Shown here: positions 26,077 to 33,155 of the stretch, in pieces | How the letters are laid out: the number at the start of each line of letters is the position of its first letter | Numbering within the stretch: position 1 is the stretch's first letter | Source: Rhizobium sp. 007 | GTDB taxonomy: Bacteria; Pseudomonadota; Alphaproteobacteria; Rhizobiales; Rhizobiaceae | NCBI RefSeq assembly: GCF_015353075.1 | Contig: NZ_CP064188.1 | Span: forward strand, 124,001 to 188,000 | Direction of reading: 5' to 3' | Length of the DNA: 64,000 bases | The notes under the pieces: generated by a model | Told to the model about the DNA's origin: nothing | Databases searched by the model: none | What the model saw: the letters and a program-made list of their open reading frames with translations, nothing else | Position numbers and translations under genes: made by a program

Positions 26077-26496
26077 CTAGCGAATGCGTTCCGCCAGCGT
26101 TGATTTCAGTTCGCTGCTGGCCTGAAGCGCGCCGAGCACGGTGATGGATTCGATTGTTGCCAAGGCGAGTTCGGGTGTTACGTCGGGGGCGATGCGGACA
26201 AGTCCGAGCACCTTAATGTGAAGCCTTTCGCCGGCTGCCCTCACGGCCTCTAGATCGGCCCTGCTATAGTCGCGCAGCCCTAACTCCAACGTATGCCGGA
26301 TAGTCGACTGTTTGACCGCCTCCCCCTCCGCTGTCAGCTGGTTGCGGATTGCGGTGCGGATGAAGTCGGTGCGATTGGAGTAGAACCCCTCCTGCACGAG
26401 AAGGTCGATCCGGCCGAGGTCGATATAGCCAAGATTGACCGTGATCTTCTCCGACTCGCCAGCCTTGTCGCGGAGCTTGTAAACATTATCAGCCAT
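26077..26496 (-). CDS. ribbon-helix-helix (CopG-type) regulator
   Basis: A 139-residue protein. The RHH DNA-binding fold is at about residues 12-55 (KITVNLGYIDLGRIDLLVQE, GFYSNRTDFIRTAIRNQL). A C-terminal helical part follows, with alternating hydrophobic strands (LHIKVLGLVRIAPDVTPELA). The start is the ATG at 26496, with GGAG 6 bases upstream. It precedes the PHB-depolymerase-like esterase in a two-gene operon. Direct repeats of GATGGT with an 11-base period cover its own promoter, which is the phasing expected for RHH dimers, so autorepression is likely. Confidence 0.85.
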   Translation of the reverse strand: MADNVYKLRDKAGESEKITVNLGYIDLGRIDLLVQEGFYSNRTDFIRTAIRNQLTAEGEAVKQSTIRHTLELGLRDYSRADLEAVRAAGERLHIKVLGLVRIAPDVTPELALATIESITVLGALQASSELKSTLAERIR

Positions 26497-26505
26497 CGGC
26501 TTCTC

Positions 26506-26549
26506 CATCCAATCAGATGGTATATAGATGGTAGTAGGATGGTTTACAA
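26506..26549 (-). promoter_or_regulatory. RHH-regulator promoter tiled by phased repeats
   Basis: On the minus strand a promoter reads TTGTAA (26544-26549), a 17-base spacer, and TATATA (26521-26526). On the plus strand GATGGT(A/T) occurs at 26516, 26527 and 26538, exactly 11 bases apart. An inverted copy CCATC (26506-26510) overlaps the ribosome binding site. The repeats fill the spacer and flank the -10 box, so bound RHH dimers would occlude the promoter. Confidence 0.7.
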
Positions 26550-27190
26550 GGCTTGCGGTCTTATGGCGTCTGCCTCGGGAGCATTTCTGTTGGGCGGGGC
26601 GGCGGCAAAGCGAATTCGCGCAGTCGGTGTGCGCGTCCTTGCCTCAAAAGACGCTTCTTGAGCGGCTTCTCGCAGCTTCGCGCCGCGCCACAGGTCCGCG
26701 ATGCTGTCCGATACGCAGCCTCGGAGTGGACGCATCGGTTGGGGGCTCCAACGGGATCAACAGCAGCACATCCGTGAGCCGTCGCAGACCCGCCCTCGAC
26801 GTAAGCACGACCGCCAGCATCGGCGGATCGAACGGAGTCAACGCTGATGTCGACGCGAACATCGGAGGCTCGCGCCTGGCCACCGCAGCAGCAAGGCTTG
26901 GAGTTTCGGAAGATGCTCCTGTCCAATCCACTCTCGGGACGCTTTCGGAAGGCGCTGCGGCCACGAGTGGTGTGGGGGCGGGCGGCATTCCTCGCAGCAC
27001 GTCCATGGCCTTGAGCGAGATGTCTACGGCAGATAAAGCCAAGGCAAAATTGCGCTGCAAGGACGTCTTGAGCTCGCCGAACGTCGTCGGCCTTCTGCCG
27101 ACGGTGAAGCGGACGCCTATCTTGAATTCGACAGTGCCACTCCATTTTCTCCCGTGGAAGACGGTGACCTTTCATTTCGGTTGGCGCTGA
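26539..27190 (+). pseudogene. broken secreted Gly/Ser/Asn-repeat protein
   Basis: A frame at 26539 gives a signal-like MVYKACGLMASASGAFLLGG. After at least one frameshift (about 26600-26720) a second frame carries diverged repeats: VDASVGGSNGINSSTSVS and ASIGGSNGVNADVDANIGGS. It then has a C-terminal ALSEMSTADKAKAKLRCKDV followed by LSSPN. I recall rhizobial secreted proteins with many VGGSNGVNA repeats and such a C-terminus. Here the repeats are few and interrupted, and the end runs into unrelated sequence. Function unknown. Confidence 0.45.
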
Positions 27191-27348
27191 CGAGCAATGA
27201 AACACTCGACCTTGCGACCAACCCTATCTGCGCGGGGTGTCTGGCCGCAGCCTTGCTCGACCTGATATCGAAGAGGGGAGATTTTGTAGTCGACCTAACG
27301 ATCTGGGACGCAAGAAGCGGGGAGCAGCTTGTAAAGCTCAAGCCTTGA
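27037..27348 (+). other. open frame without start codon, possible gene fragment
   Basis: A stop-free frame of 103 codons reads EADAYLEFDSATPFSPVEDG, then DLSFRLALTSNETLDLATNP and DLTIWDARSGEQLVKLKP before TGA. The sequence looks protein-like, but it overlaps the preceding repeat-protein frame and has no ATG (only a GTG at 27154). It could be the end of a deleted gene. I do not recognise the family. Confidence 0.25.
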
Positions 27349-27415
27349 CGAGCCACACGCGCAAAAGCGGCGCCGTGACCGCAAAAGTGGTTATCATCGA
27401 AATGCAAGAACCTAG

Positions 27416-27545
27416 TCTTCTCGGAGCCGACGCTGATCGCCCAGATCGAGTTCCGGACTGGAAACTATGGCGGCAGTTGCCGCCACGCATCCTATAAAGG
27501 CCTTCGTGAGGTTTAGGATCACGCCGCGATCTTCGACATCAGCGG
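27416..27545 (+). pseudogene. C-terminal remnant of an ATP-dependent DNA ligase (LigC/LigD type)
   Basis: The plus strand reads VFSEPTLIAQIEFRT, a short degenerate stretch, RHASYKGLREV, TAG, then DHAAIFDI. This follows the OB-fold end of bacterial ATP-dependent DNA ligases used in NHEJ (PTLIAQIEFRAWT...LRHASYKGLRE). The catalytic lysine domain is absent. Only about 40 residues remain, with one in-frame stop and a missing Trp-Thr segment. Confidence 0.7.
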
Positions 27546-27555
27546 GTGCATAGAC

Positions 27556-27861
27556 CTATTTTCGCGTTTGCGCTGACGAAGATGAATTTTCCCGGTCGCC
27601 TCTTGAACACAAGCTCGCCGCGCCAGCTCTGGTGTCAGAGTAACTCGTTAAGAATCGATTTAAAAATTCGGGAAATCGCGCGCTATCGGCGTTGCTGCTC
27701 CAAGGCGAAGTTCGCGAAGCAGCTCTTCGGATTTCGTCCCCGGCTATGGCATAGCCCATCGCGGCCATCGATCCCCTCGGCGAAAACGCCATGTCTTTCA
27801 GCGACGAGTGGTCTTTCGCCGCTATCTCCAGATAGTTCTCGATGCGCAAGATGCGCTTCAA
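27556..27861 (-). other. unrecognised minus-strand reading frame
   Basis: A frame of about 100 residues starts at a TTG directly abutting AAGGAGGG and reads KRILRIENYLEIAAKDHSSL, then KDMAFSPRGSMAAMGYAIAG. The first 50 residues look protein-like; the second half is low in quality. It may be a fragment of a small regulator or a chance frame. It lies between the ligase remnant and the stress gene yflT. Confidence 0.25.
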
Positions 27862-27902
27862 CCCTCCTTGCCACCTACGAGGAGGGTTGAACTCGAAGCC
27901 GG

Positions 27903-28505
27903 TTAGATGGCGGTCCGCCGGTACCGGTCGCGCTCTTGCGCGATCTGCTCAGGGGCGTATGGATCGAGCGTGTCGTCGAACCGGGTCCATCCCTGTTCGT
28001 TATAGGCACGCCGACGTTCGACCGGGTCGACCCAGTTTGAACCCTGCAGAATAGCCTGCGCCTCCGAGGCGCGGGCGTCGTCGACCTTGGCCGTGACCAA
28101 GCTTCCACCGCGGCGGACACCTTCGGCATAGAGGTGGGCATCATCTTCCGAGACGCCGGAGTCGGTGAGTGCACCGATCAGGCCACCAGCGGCACCACCA
28201 GCGACGGCGCCGGCGACAGCCCCAGCTGCAGTCGCGGCAAGCCAGCCTGCGGCAACCACCGGTCCGACACCAGGAATGGCCATCAGGCCCAGTCCGGCGA
28301 GTAGGCCCCCAGCGCCACCGACGGCAGCGCCAATGCCGGCGCCGGTCGCGGCATCCTCGCCAACGTCAGAGTCGCGATCGATGCGGCCAGCCTTGTTGGA
28401 GACGATACTGATGTCGTTTGAGGGGACGCCTGCCGCTTCCAATTTGTTGACGGCGGAGCGAGCGTCCGAGTAGTCGTCGAAAAGTCCGGTTACAGTTCTC
28501 ATCAT
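27903..28505 (-). CDS. YflT-like general stress protein with glycine-zipper segment
   Basis: A 200-residue protein. The N-terminal 60 residues follow the heat-induced stress protein YflT pattern (RTVTGLFDDYSDARSAVNKL, then VPSNDISIVS). The centre (about residues 60-130) is a glycine-zipper-like hydrophobic stretch (GAGIGAAVGGAGGLLAGLGL), probably membrane-inserted. The rest reads GVSEDDAHLYAEGVRRGGSL and VTAKVDD, as in rhizobial stress proteins. Start ATG at 28505 with GGAG upstream; a second ATG directly follows and is equally possible. It lies 13 bases after the PepSY gene and shares its EcfG-type promoter. Confidence 0.85.
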   Translation of the reverse strand: MMRTVTGLFDDYSDARSAVNKLEAAGVPSNDISIVSNKAGRIDRDSDVGEDAATGAGIGAAVGGAGGLLAGLGLMAIPGVGPVVAAGWLAATAAGAVAGAVAGGAAGGLIGALTDSGVSEDDAHLYAEGVRRGGSLVTAKVDDARASEAQAILQGSNWVDPVERRRAYNEQGWTRFDDTLDPYAPEQIAQERDRYRRTAI

Positions 28506-28518
28506 GCTTCTCCTTGGG

Positions 28519-28836
28519 TTACTTGGCGACGATGTTGCCTTGATAATCAAGGGCAATGGAGACGGCTTTGCCGTCCTTCATGCCGGAGGCCATCCAGATC
28601 CCCTTGTCGTCGAGCTTGAGATCCTTGACGTCGGTGTAGCCCGCTTCCGCAATGCGATCCTTCGCCTGAGCTTCGGTAAAGCTGTTGGCACCCTCAACGG
28701 GCGCAGTCGGATTTTTGGTGTCTGGGGTTGCAACTGCAGGTGTATTTCCATCCGGAGATGGAGCCGGCGGTGTTTGAGCATAGGCTGCGACGGCAGAGGC
28801 GCCAAGAATTGCCGCTGCCAACATGATCTTCTTCAT
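28519..28836 (-). CDS. small exported PepSY-like protein
   Basis: A 105-residue protein with a signal peptide (MKKIMLAAAILGASAVAAYA-Q) and a Pro/Thr-rich linker. The PepSY-like module is at about residues 53-104 (SFTEAQAKDRIAEAGYTDVK, LDDKGIWMASGMKDGKAVSI). Such proteins are periplasmic and of unknown function, and some inhibit peptidases. GGAGG precedes the ATG. An EcfG-type promoter lies about 50 bases upstream, and the YflT-like gene follows, so this is a two-gene general-stress operon. Confidence 0.85.
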   Translation of the reverse strand: MKKIMLAAAILGASAVAAYAQTPPAPSPDGNTPAVATPDTKNPTAPVEGANSFTEAQAKDRIAEAGYTDVKDLKLDDKGIWMASGMKDGKAVSIALDYQGNIVAK

Positions 28837-28882
28837 ATGGTGTTTCCTCCATTTTGCGGATCAGGCAGATCCATGCGCTGAA

Positions 28883-28907
28883 AACCCACAGAAGAGTTTT
28901 TTGTTCC
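28883..28907 (-). promoter_or_regulatory. EcfG/RpoE2-type promoter of the PepSY-yflT operon
   Basis: On the minus strand GGAAC (28903-28907) is followed by 16 bases and GGTT (28883-28886), which ends 46 bases before the PepSY start codon. Spacing and motif match the promoters at 21384, 29154 and 30534. Confidence 0.75.
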
Positions 28908-29153
28908 TTGCCGCAGCAGGAAGTATGCAATTGATTTTTTTTAATATATGGCGACGAGACTCCAATCGGATTATCTCTTCGGGGGCCAAGGCAAAACGAG
29001 CGGACAACAAGGCGTGCAGTAACCGATCCATTGGGCAGAGCAAAGAAGCCTCAGATAGGCAATAGGACCTCCAACCCCTAAAGTTGTGCTTCATACGCAC
29101 GCTGGAGGTGAAGGCGAGAGATTTTTCACAGGGCTAAAGAGTCTCGGGACGGC

Positions 29154-29178
29154 GGAACCATTCCTGCGGCTGCCGGTT
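29154..29178 (+). promoter_or_regulatory. orphan EcfG/RpoE2-type promoter
   Basis: GGAAC (29154-29158), 16 bases and GGTT (29175-29178) match the stress consensus. No convincing coding gene follows; only a weak frame starts at 29220. It may drive a lost gene, a small RNA or an undetected short protein. Confidence 0.6.
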
Positions 29179-29389
29179 AATTCGCCGAGGTCGCGGCGTG
29201 CCAATCGGACGCGACGGAGATGGTGAACGCACCGGGTTTTCCGATTTCTCGGTGCGGGCAACGAAACGCCAGGCGAGCACCTTACCCGTTCGCCGCGAAC
29301 TCAACACCTTATGAGAGACAGCGCGTCAACGGCCTGACTTCGAACCGGCAGTGGCCCGATCGGATTGCTCGGAAATTTCCCCTTAAAAC

Positions 29390-30024
29390 TCAGCGCAGGA
29401 ACCCGTCGCGCCCGAACTCTTCCCAGCCTGGCAAGTCCGGACAGTTAGCGTCGTCAGGGCTACCTCCAGATGACGAAGTGGGCTTGCCTCCGCCCTTCAG
29501 CGAGCGCGTGACCTTTGCCTTCCAGGCGGCCCGCCTCCTGTTTTCCGCAGCCTTGACCGCGTCCTCCTCGCGCCATTCTTCGACGACGCCCCGGTCGAGC
29601 AACGCCTCGGCCAACCGCGGATCGAAGACGTGGAACGTAATCTTCTTGGCGCGGCCTCGCAATTTTACCGTCCGTGTCCCAGCGCTAGGCAGGCGGCATC
29701 AGCGAGCCATCGATGTCTTTCGGTCGCGGAGATCGTAAGGATGTCCTGGATTTCGCGGGGTATCACAGGCAGGCTTTCGATGCCTTCGAGCGTGTTGGCA
29801 ACGACTGCCGAGGCGGCGCGGAACCCGTCTTTAAAGCTTTCCGGCATCGTCAGGACAAGATCCCGTCCACTGAGATCGAGGGATTTTCGTACGGCCAAAG
29901 GACGACGCGCACGTATCTCGAGAAGGATGCCTTTGGCGCGAACGGATGACCCGAGCGTCGCAGCAGACGGCAGCGTCCACGCATCGATCAGTTCCGGAGC
30001 GTCAGTCTTCATTTGCTTTGACAT
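29390..30024 (-). pseudogene. conserved rhizobial hypothetical protein with a frameshift
   Basis: The first part, from an ATG at 30024, reads MKTDAPELIDAWTLPSAATL and ends at ERHRWLAD, then AACLALGHGR and stop. Shifted by one frame the same bases give RLPSAGTRTVKLRGRAKKIT, followed by FHVFDPRLAEALLDRGVVEE, which continues to 29390. I recall intact rhizobial homologues with WLADGRLPSAGTRTVKLRGR in one frame, so a single-base indel near 29690 splits the gene. The joined product would be about 210 residues. It is soluble, with a helical C-terminus rich in Ala, Arg and Lys, and of unknown function. Confidence 0.65.
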
Positions 30025-30533
30025 CGTGAGGCCTAGATGGGCCTCCCATCTTGCAGCGTCAACGAGCGCGGGACGCTGGAACTTCCCCACGACCGGTTTC
30101 CCGATCGCCCAGATGCGTAGACCGAGGAGTCGTCAAACGCGTGGCGAAGCTCTTTACCCTGACCAGCGGGCAAATAAAAAAGGCCGGGGCGAAACCGCAC
30201 CGACCTTTCCAACATCGCTCTTCACACCAGTGCCAGTACATCCGTGGTCAAAAGCAGATAAGCGACTTCGGCAGTCGCGAACACTCGCGTGGAGCACTCA
30301 CCAGCAACGCCGATGATCACCAGATAGGCTCGGATTGTGTTCAATTCAAGTCGCCCGGCCAGACGGACGCTGTAAACCTGCCACGCATCAAAGGGGGCAA
30401 TGAGCCTATCGACCCGCCCCGCTCAAGGCATCCCGGCAAGATCGCGTTCGTCGCAATTGGCAGGGACGCCAAGCATGTCGTTGTCGGCGAGTTCGATGAG
30501 CACGGCCGCGACGCTCGAAGTCATGGACGTTCG
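30025..30533. other. no supported gene
   Basis: Long opposing frames exist but none is recognisable. Protein-like patches on the minus strand (AVLIELADNDMLGVPANCDE near 30450-30510) are broken by stops and may be an old remnant. An EcfG-type promoter begins at the right edge. Confidence 0.4.
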
Positions 30534-30558
30534 GGAACCAAACTGAAGTGCGGAGGTT
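30534..30558 (+). promoter_or_regulatory. EcfG/RpoE2-type promoter of the receiver gene
   Basis: GGAAC (30534-30538), 16 bases and GGTT (30555-30558) lie 27 bases before the ATG of the single-domain receiver gene, which gives a short leader. The site has the same spacing as the other three stress promoters in this window. Confidence 0.72.
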
Positions 30559-30585
30559 CACGGTTATGATCCATGGTAATATGGC

Positions 30586-30957
30586 ATGACGCATCCTCAC
30601 GGAAGACACGTAGTTCTCGTCGTCGAGGACGAGCCCCTGCTGCTGATGATGGCGGTGGACGTGGTCGAAGCGGTCGGACTGGAAGCGCTCGAGGCGACCA
30701 ACGCGGAAGATGCGGTCCTCATCTTAGAAGGCAGGAGCGACATCGCCGTCGTCCTGACCGACATCGAGTTACCGGGTACGATGAATGGCTTGGCGCTGGC
30801 CGCTTCAGTCCGCCAAAGATGGCCGCTGATCGGGATCATCATCGTGTCGGGGAGGGTGGCGATCAGCAGGGAGGACCTCCCTGAGCGCGGAGTGTTCTTC
30901 TCCAAACCCTACGATGTCGATGAGCTCGCTCACACGCTTCGGCGGCTGACCGCTTAG
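30586..30957 (+). CDS. single-domain response regulator (CheY-like)
   Basis: A 123-residue stand-alone receiver: acidic pair in VVEDEPLLL, phospho-acceptor Asp in VLTDIELPGTMNG, Ser in IIVSGR, and Lys in FFSKPYDVDEL. No output domain is present. Such proteins in alphaproteobacteria often work with HWE/HisKA_2 kinases and tune the general stress response (PhyR-NepR-EcfG). An EcfG-type promoter lies directly upstream. A disrupted HWE kinase lies 0.9 kb downstream on the other strand, so its partner may have been lost. Confidence 0.9.
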   Translation: MTHPHGRHVVLVVEDEPLLLMMAVDVVEAVGLEALEATNAEDAVLILEGRSDIAVVLTDIELPGTMNGLALAASVRQRWPLIGIIIVSGRVAISREDLPERGVFFSKPYDVDELAHTLRRLTA

Positions 30958-31032
30958 CAGGCGTGAATCACACGCGCTGCCGATAAAATCCACCGCATTT
31001 CAGGAAATCTGAGCGCATCACAACTATATACG

Positions 31033-31395
31033 GTGAGTAAAGTTCCTCCGACGCAGAGAGATCTTGTGACCGATCACGAAACCGGCGACGAGCCAGACTG
31101 GAACCCCGAGCAGCTACGCAGTGCGATCAAGGCCGCAGGCGTCGCCCTTTGGACCTGGAACGTCGACGATGGTACCTTTTTGATGGACGCCAAAGGATAC
31201 GAACTCTGGGACGTCTTGCGGGGGAGCCCGCTGACGTTCGAGCGTTTGTCGGCAAAGATTCATCCGGCCGACCGCGACAGAGTACGATCCGCCTTCGTCG
31301 CCACCCGAGTGATAGCCGGCCCTTATGAGATTGACTTCAGGATATTGACGGACGCCTCCGATGTCCGTTGGATTAAGATTTGGCGTCACATGCGT
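31033..31395 (+). pseudogene. N-terminal PAS fragment of a sensor protein
   Basis: A GTG-started frame gives one PAS domain (about residues 25-118): LRSAIKAAGVALWTWNVDDG, LSAKIHPADRDRVRSAFVAT and IDFRILTDASDVRWI. This is the usual N-terminus of an HWE-type sensor kinase. Homology stops at DVRWI, and the sequence then runs into a LysR fragment in another frame. No kinase domain remains. The small protein might still be made but is unlikely to signal by itself. Confidence 0.65.
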
Positions 31396-31399
31396 GCCT

Positions 31400-31742
31400 T
31401 CGGCAGCGCTCGCCTGCAAGCGGAAAGCTGGCGCTGAATGGCCGTTGATCGTGGATGAGGGCACCCATCTGGCGATTCCGGAAACCATGAGCGCCACGAC
31501 AATCGAACCGCTCATTCATCTCGCCGAGCGGGGGTCTGGGCATTGCGTTTTTGCCCCCATTCGCCGTCACCTCGCAGATCGAGCAGGGAACGTTGATTCC
31601 GCTCATGGGCGACTATGTCAGGGAGCCAGGAGAGTTCGCGGCCCTTTGGCCGACGAGCCGTCAGCTTTCTCCAAGGATTCGGGCATTCGTGAATTTTCTT
31701 GCCGAACACCTGAAGTTCGACGTCGGGAGCCAGGGCTTCTGA
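31400..31742 (+). pseudogene. C-terminal half of a LysR-type regulator
   Basis: The reading KRKAGAEWPLIVDEGTHLAI, then PETMSATTIEPLIHLAERG, continues after a shift with PPFAVTSQIEQGTLIPLMGD and RQLSPRIRAFVNFLAEHLKF. This is the substrate-binding domain end of LysR regulators. The shift lies in a run of five G residues near 31530, a likely slippage event or sequencing error. The HTH half is missing. It is joined directly to the truncated PAS gene. Confidence 0.7.
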
Positions 31743-31845
31743 TGCGCCGGCGGCTAACTGATCGGCACCGATTACAAGCAAGGGTTCCGCTCATAGGCAC
31801 CTGGCGTTTTGGTGAAGGAGCGGTCGGCGGATCACGGAAAGAAGT

Positions 31846-32911
31846 TCACACCCCTCGCTGCAATTGCGACGTGAAGGTCGCTCGCGTAACCGACACGCTC
31901 GTGCCGGAGGGACTGCTGACCATGTCCACTCGCGCGTCGAGCTGTTTGGCAAGAGCCTGAACAATCGCCGTGCCTAGTCCGCCACTTGTTTCGGCTGCAC
32001 TATCGGCTTGCTTTCCTATGCCGCTGTCGGAAACGATCAGCTTCCAATCCTGCCCCCTGATCTCATAGGTAACGAGGATCACGGCGTCCGCCTTGACGAC
32101 GGGGAAGGCATATTTTATCGCGTTGATCACGAGCTCGGTGACGATCAAGCCGAGGCCGACGGCCTTGTCGGACCCGATCCTTCCTTCGTCCGCTATCACG
32201 TTGATCGCAATGGGTTGGCTTTCGCCGATCATCGAGGATGCCAGGCTTTCGCAAAGCTTCGTCAGGTAGGATCCGACCTCGATCTGGTCGATGCCGGATA
32301 CGTGGAGGTGCCTTTACACCTCGGCGACCGACATGACGCGCTGATGGGCATCGCGCAAGTCACGGCGTGTTTCCTCGGACGTGACCGCCCGCGCTTTCAA
32401 CAGCAATATGCTGGCGATGATCTGGAGACTATTGGCAACGCGGTGCTGCATTTCCTGCAGCAGGATTTCCTTCTGATGTAGCAACTGCTCTGTCTGCTTA
32501 AGGAGCTCTTCCTTTTCGCACTCGATCTTGCGGCGCTCCGTGACATCGGTGAACGCCAGGAGGATCGTCGAGCGGGAGCTATCTCCGTAGGTGACCTGTC
32601 GGGCGTTTAGCAGCATGATCCGGCGGCCGAGATCGGGAAAATCATGCGCAACCTCAAAGCCCTCCATCGAGGCATGTTCGGGAATGATCGTCTCAAGAAC
32701 AACGCGCAAGGCGGGAATATCCCATTGACCGCCACCGAGGGCGTAAAGCAGACGCCCTCTTGTATGTTCGGGATCGAACTTGAACGTCTCATGAAAAGAA
32801 CGGCTGGCAGCAAGCACACGAAACTGGTCATCGAGGACAATGAAGGGCTCTGGAATGGTCAATTGCTTGCGCCAACGTCTGCGCGTCTTCAATATTTTGA
32901 AAATCGATCAT
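31846..32911 (-). pseudogene. PAS-HWE/HisKA_2 sensor histidine kinase with two lesions
   Basis: Intact homologues have about 350 residues. The start MIDFQNIEDAQTLAQAI (ATG at 32911) is in another frame from the PAS domain (TIPEPFIVLDDQFRVLAASR), so a frameshift lies near 32860. The kinase box EMQHRVANSLQIIASIL is intact. At 32314-32316 a TAA replaces what should be a Gln codon (AEV-stop-RHLHVSG). After it the frame stays open through ELVINAIKYAF and SDSGIGK to 31846. The nonsense codon cuts off the ATPase domain, so no active kinase is expected unless read through. HWE kinases commonly feed the general stress response. Confidence 0.85.
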
Positions 32912-33155
32912 GGGCGGCTGCGGATCACTTGTTCGCAATGAGGGTTCGATTCAACGCATAGTATACCCCTCCCCGCCAAATGTCGCCGCCTGGCTAAGCT
33001 GTGGACCAGATGCCATATCGGGTCGGCGCTTCTGGGATTGTCGCCAGAATTGTCGCGCGGATTGTCTCAGTGAGGCCCAACACGCCGACATTTCCGCTGG
33101 CTGCACATTGCGTCGTTCGCTGATAATCTAGCCGGAAGCAACAGGAAGATTGGGC

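Larger units (their letters stand above)
28837..29389. other. intergenic region with two EcfG-type promoters
   Basis: The left end carries the minus-strand promoter of the PepSY-yflT operon, the centre a plus-strand promoter at 29154 with no clear gene after it. A plus-strand frame from 29220 has GGAG touching its ATG and no family resemblance. I see no other structure. An uncharacterised transcript from the 29154 promoter is possible. Confidence 0.4.

Noticed and set aside
29220..29738. 172-codon frame after the orphan EcfG promoter
   Set aside because: GGAG touches the ATG with no spacing and two thirds of the frame is antisense to the better-supported gene at 29390-30024.
30051..30569. 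172-codon plus-strand frame before the receiver gene
   Set aside because: Composition is that of a shadow frame, there is no homology, and it runs through the EcfG promoter.
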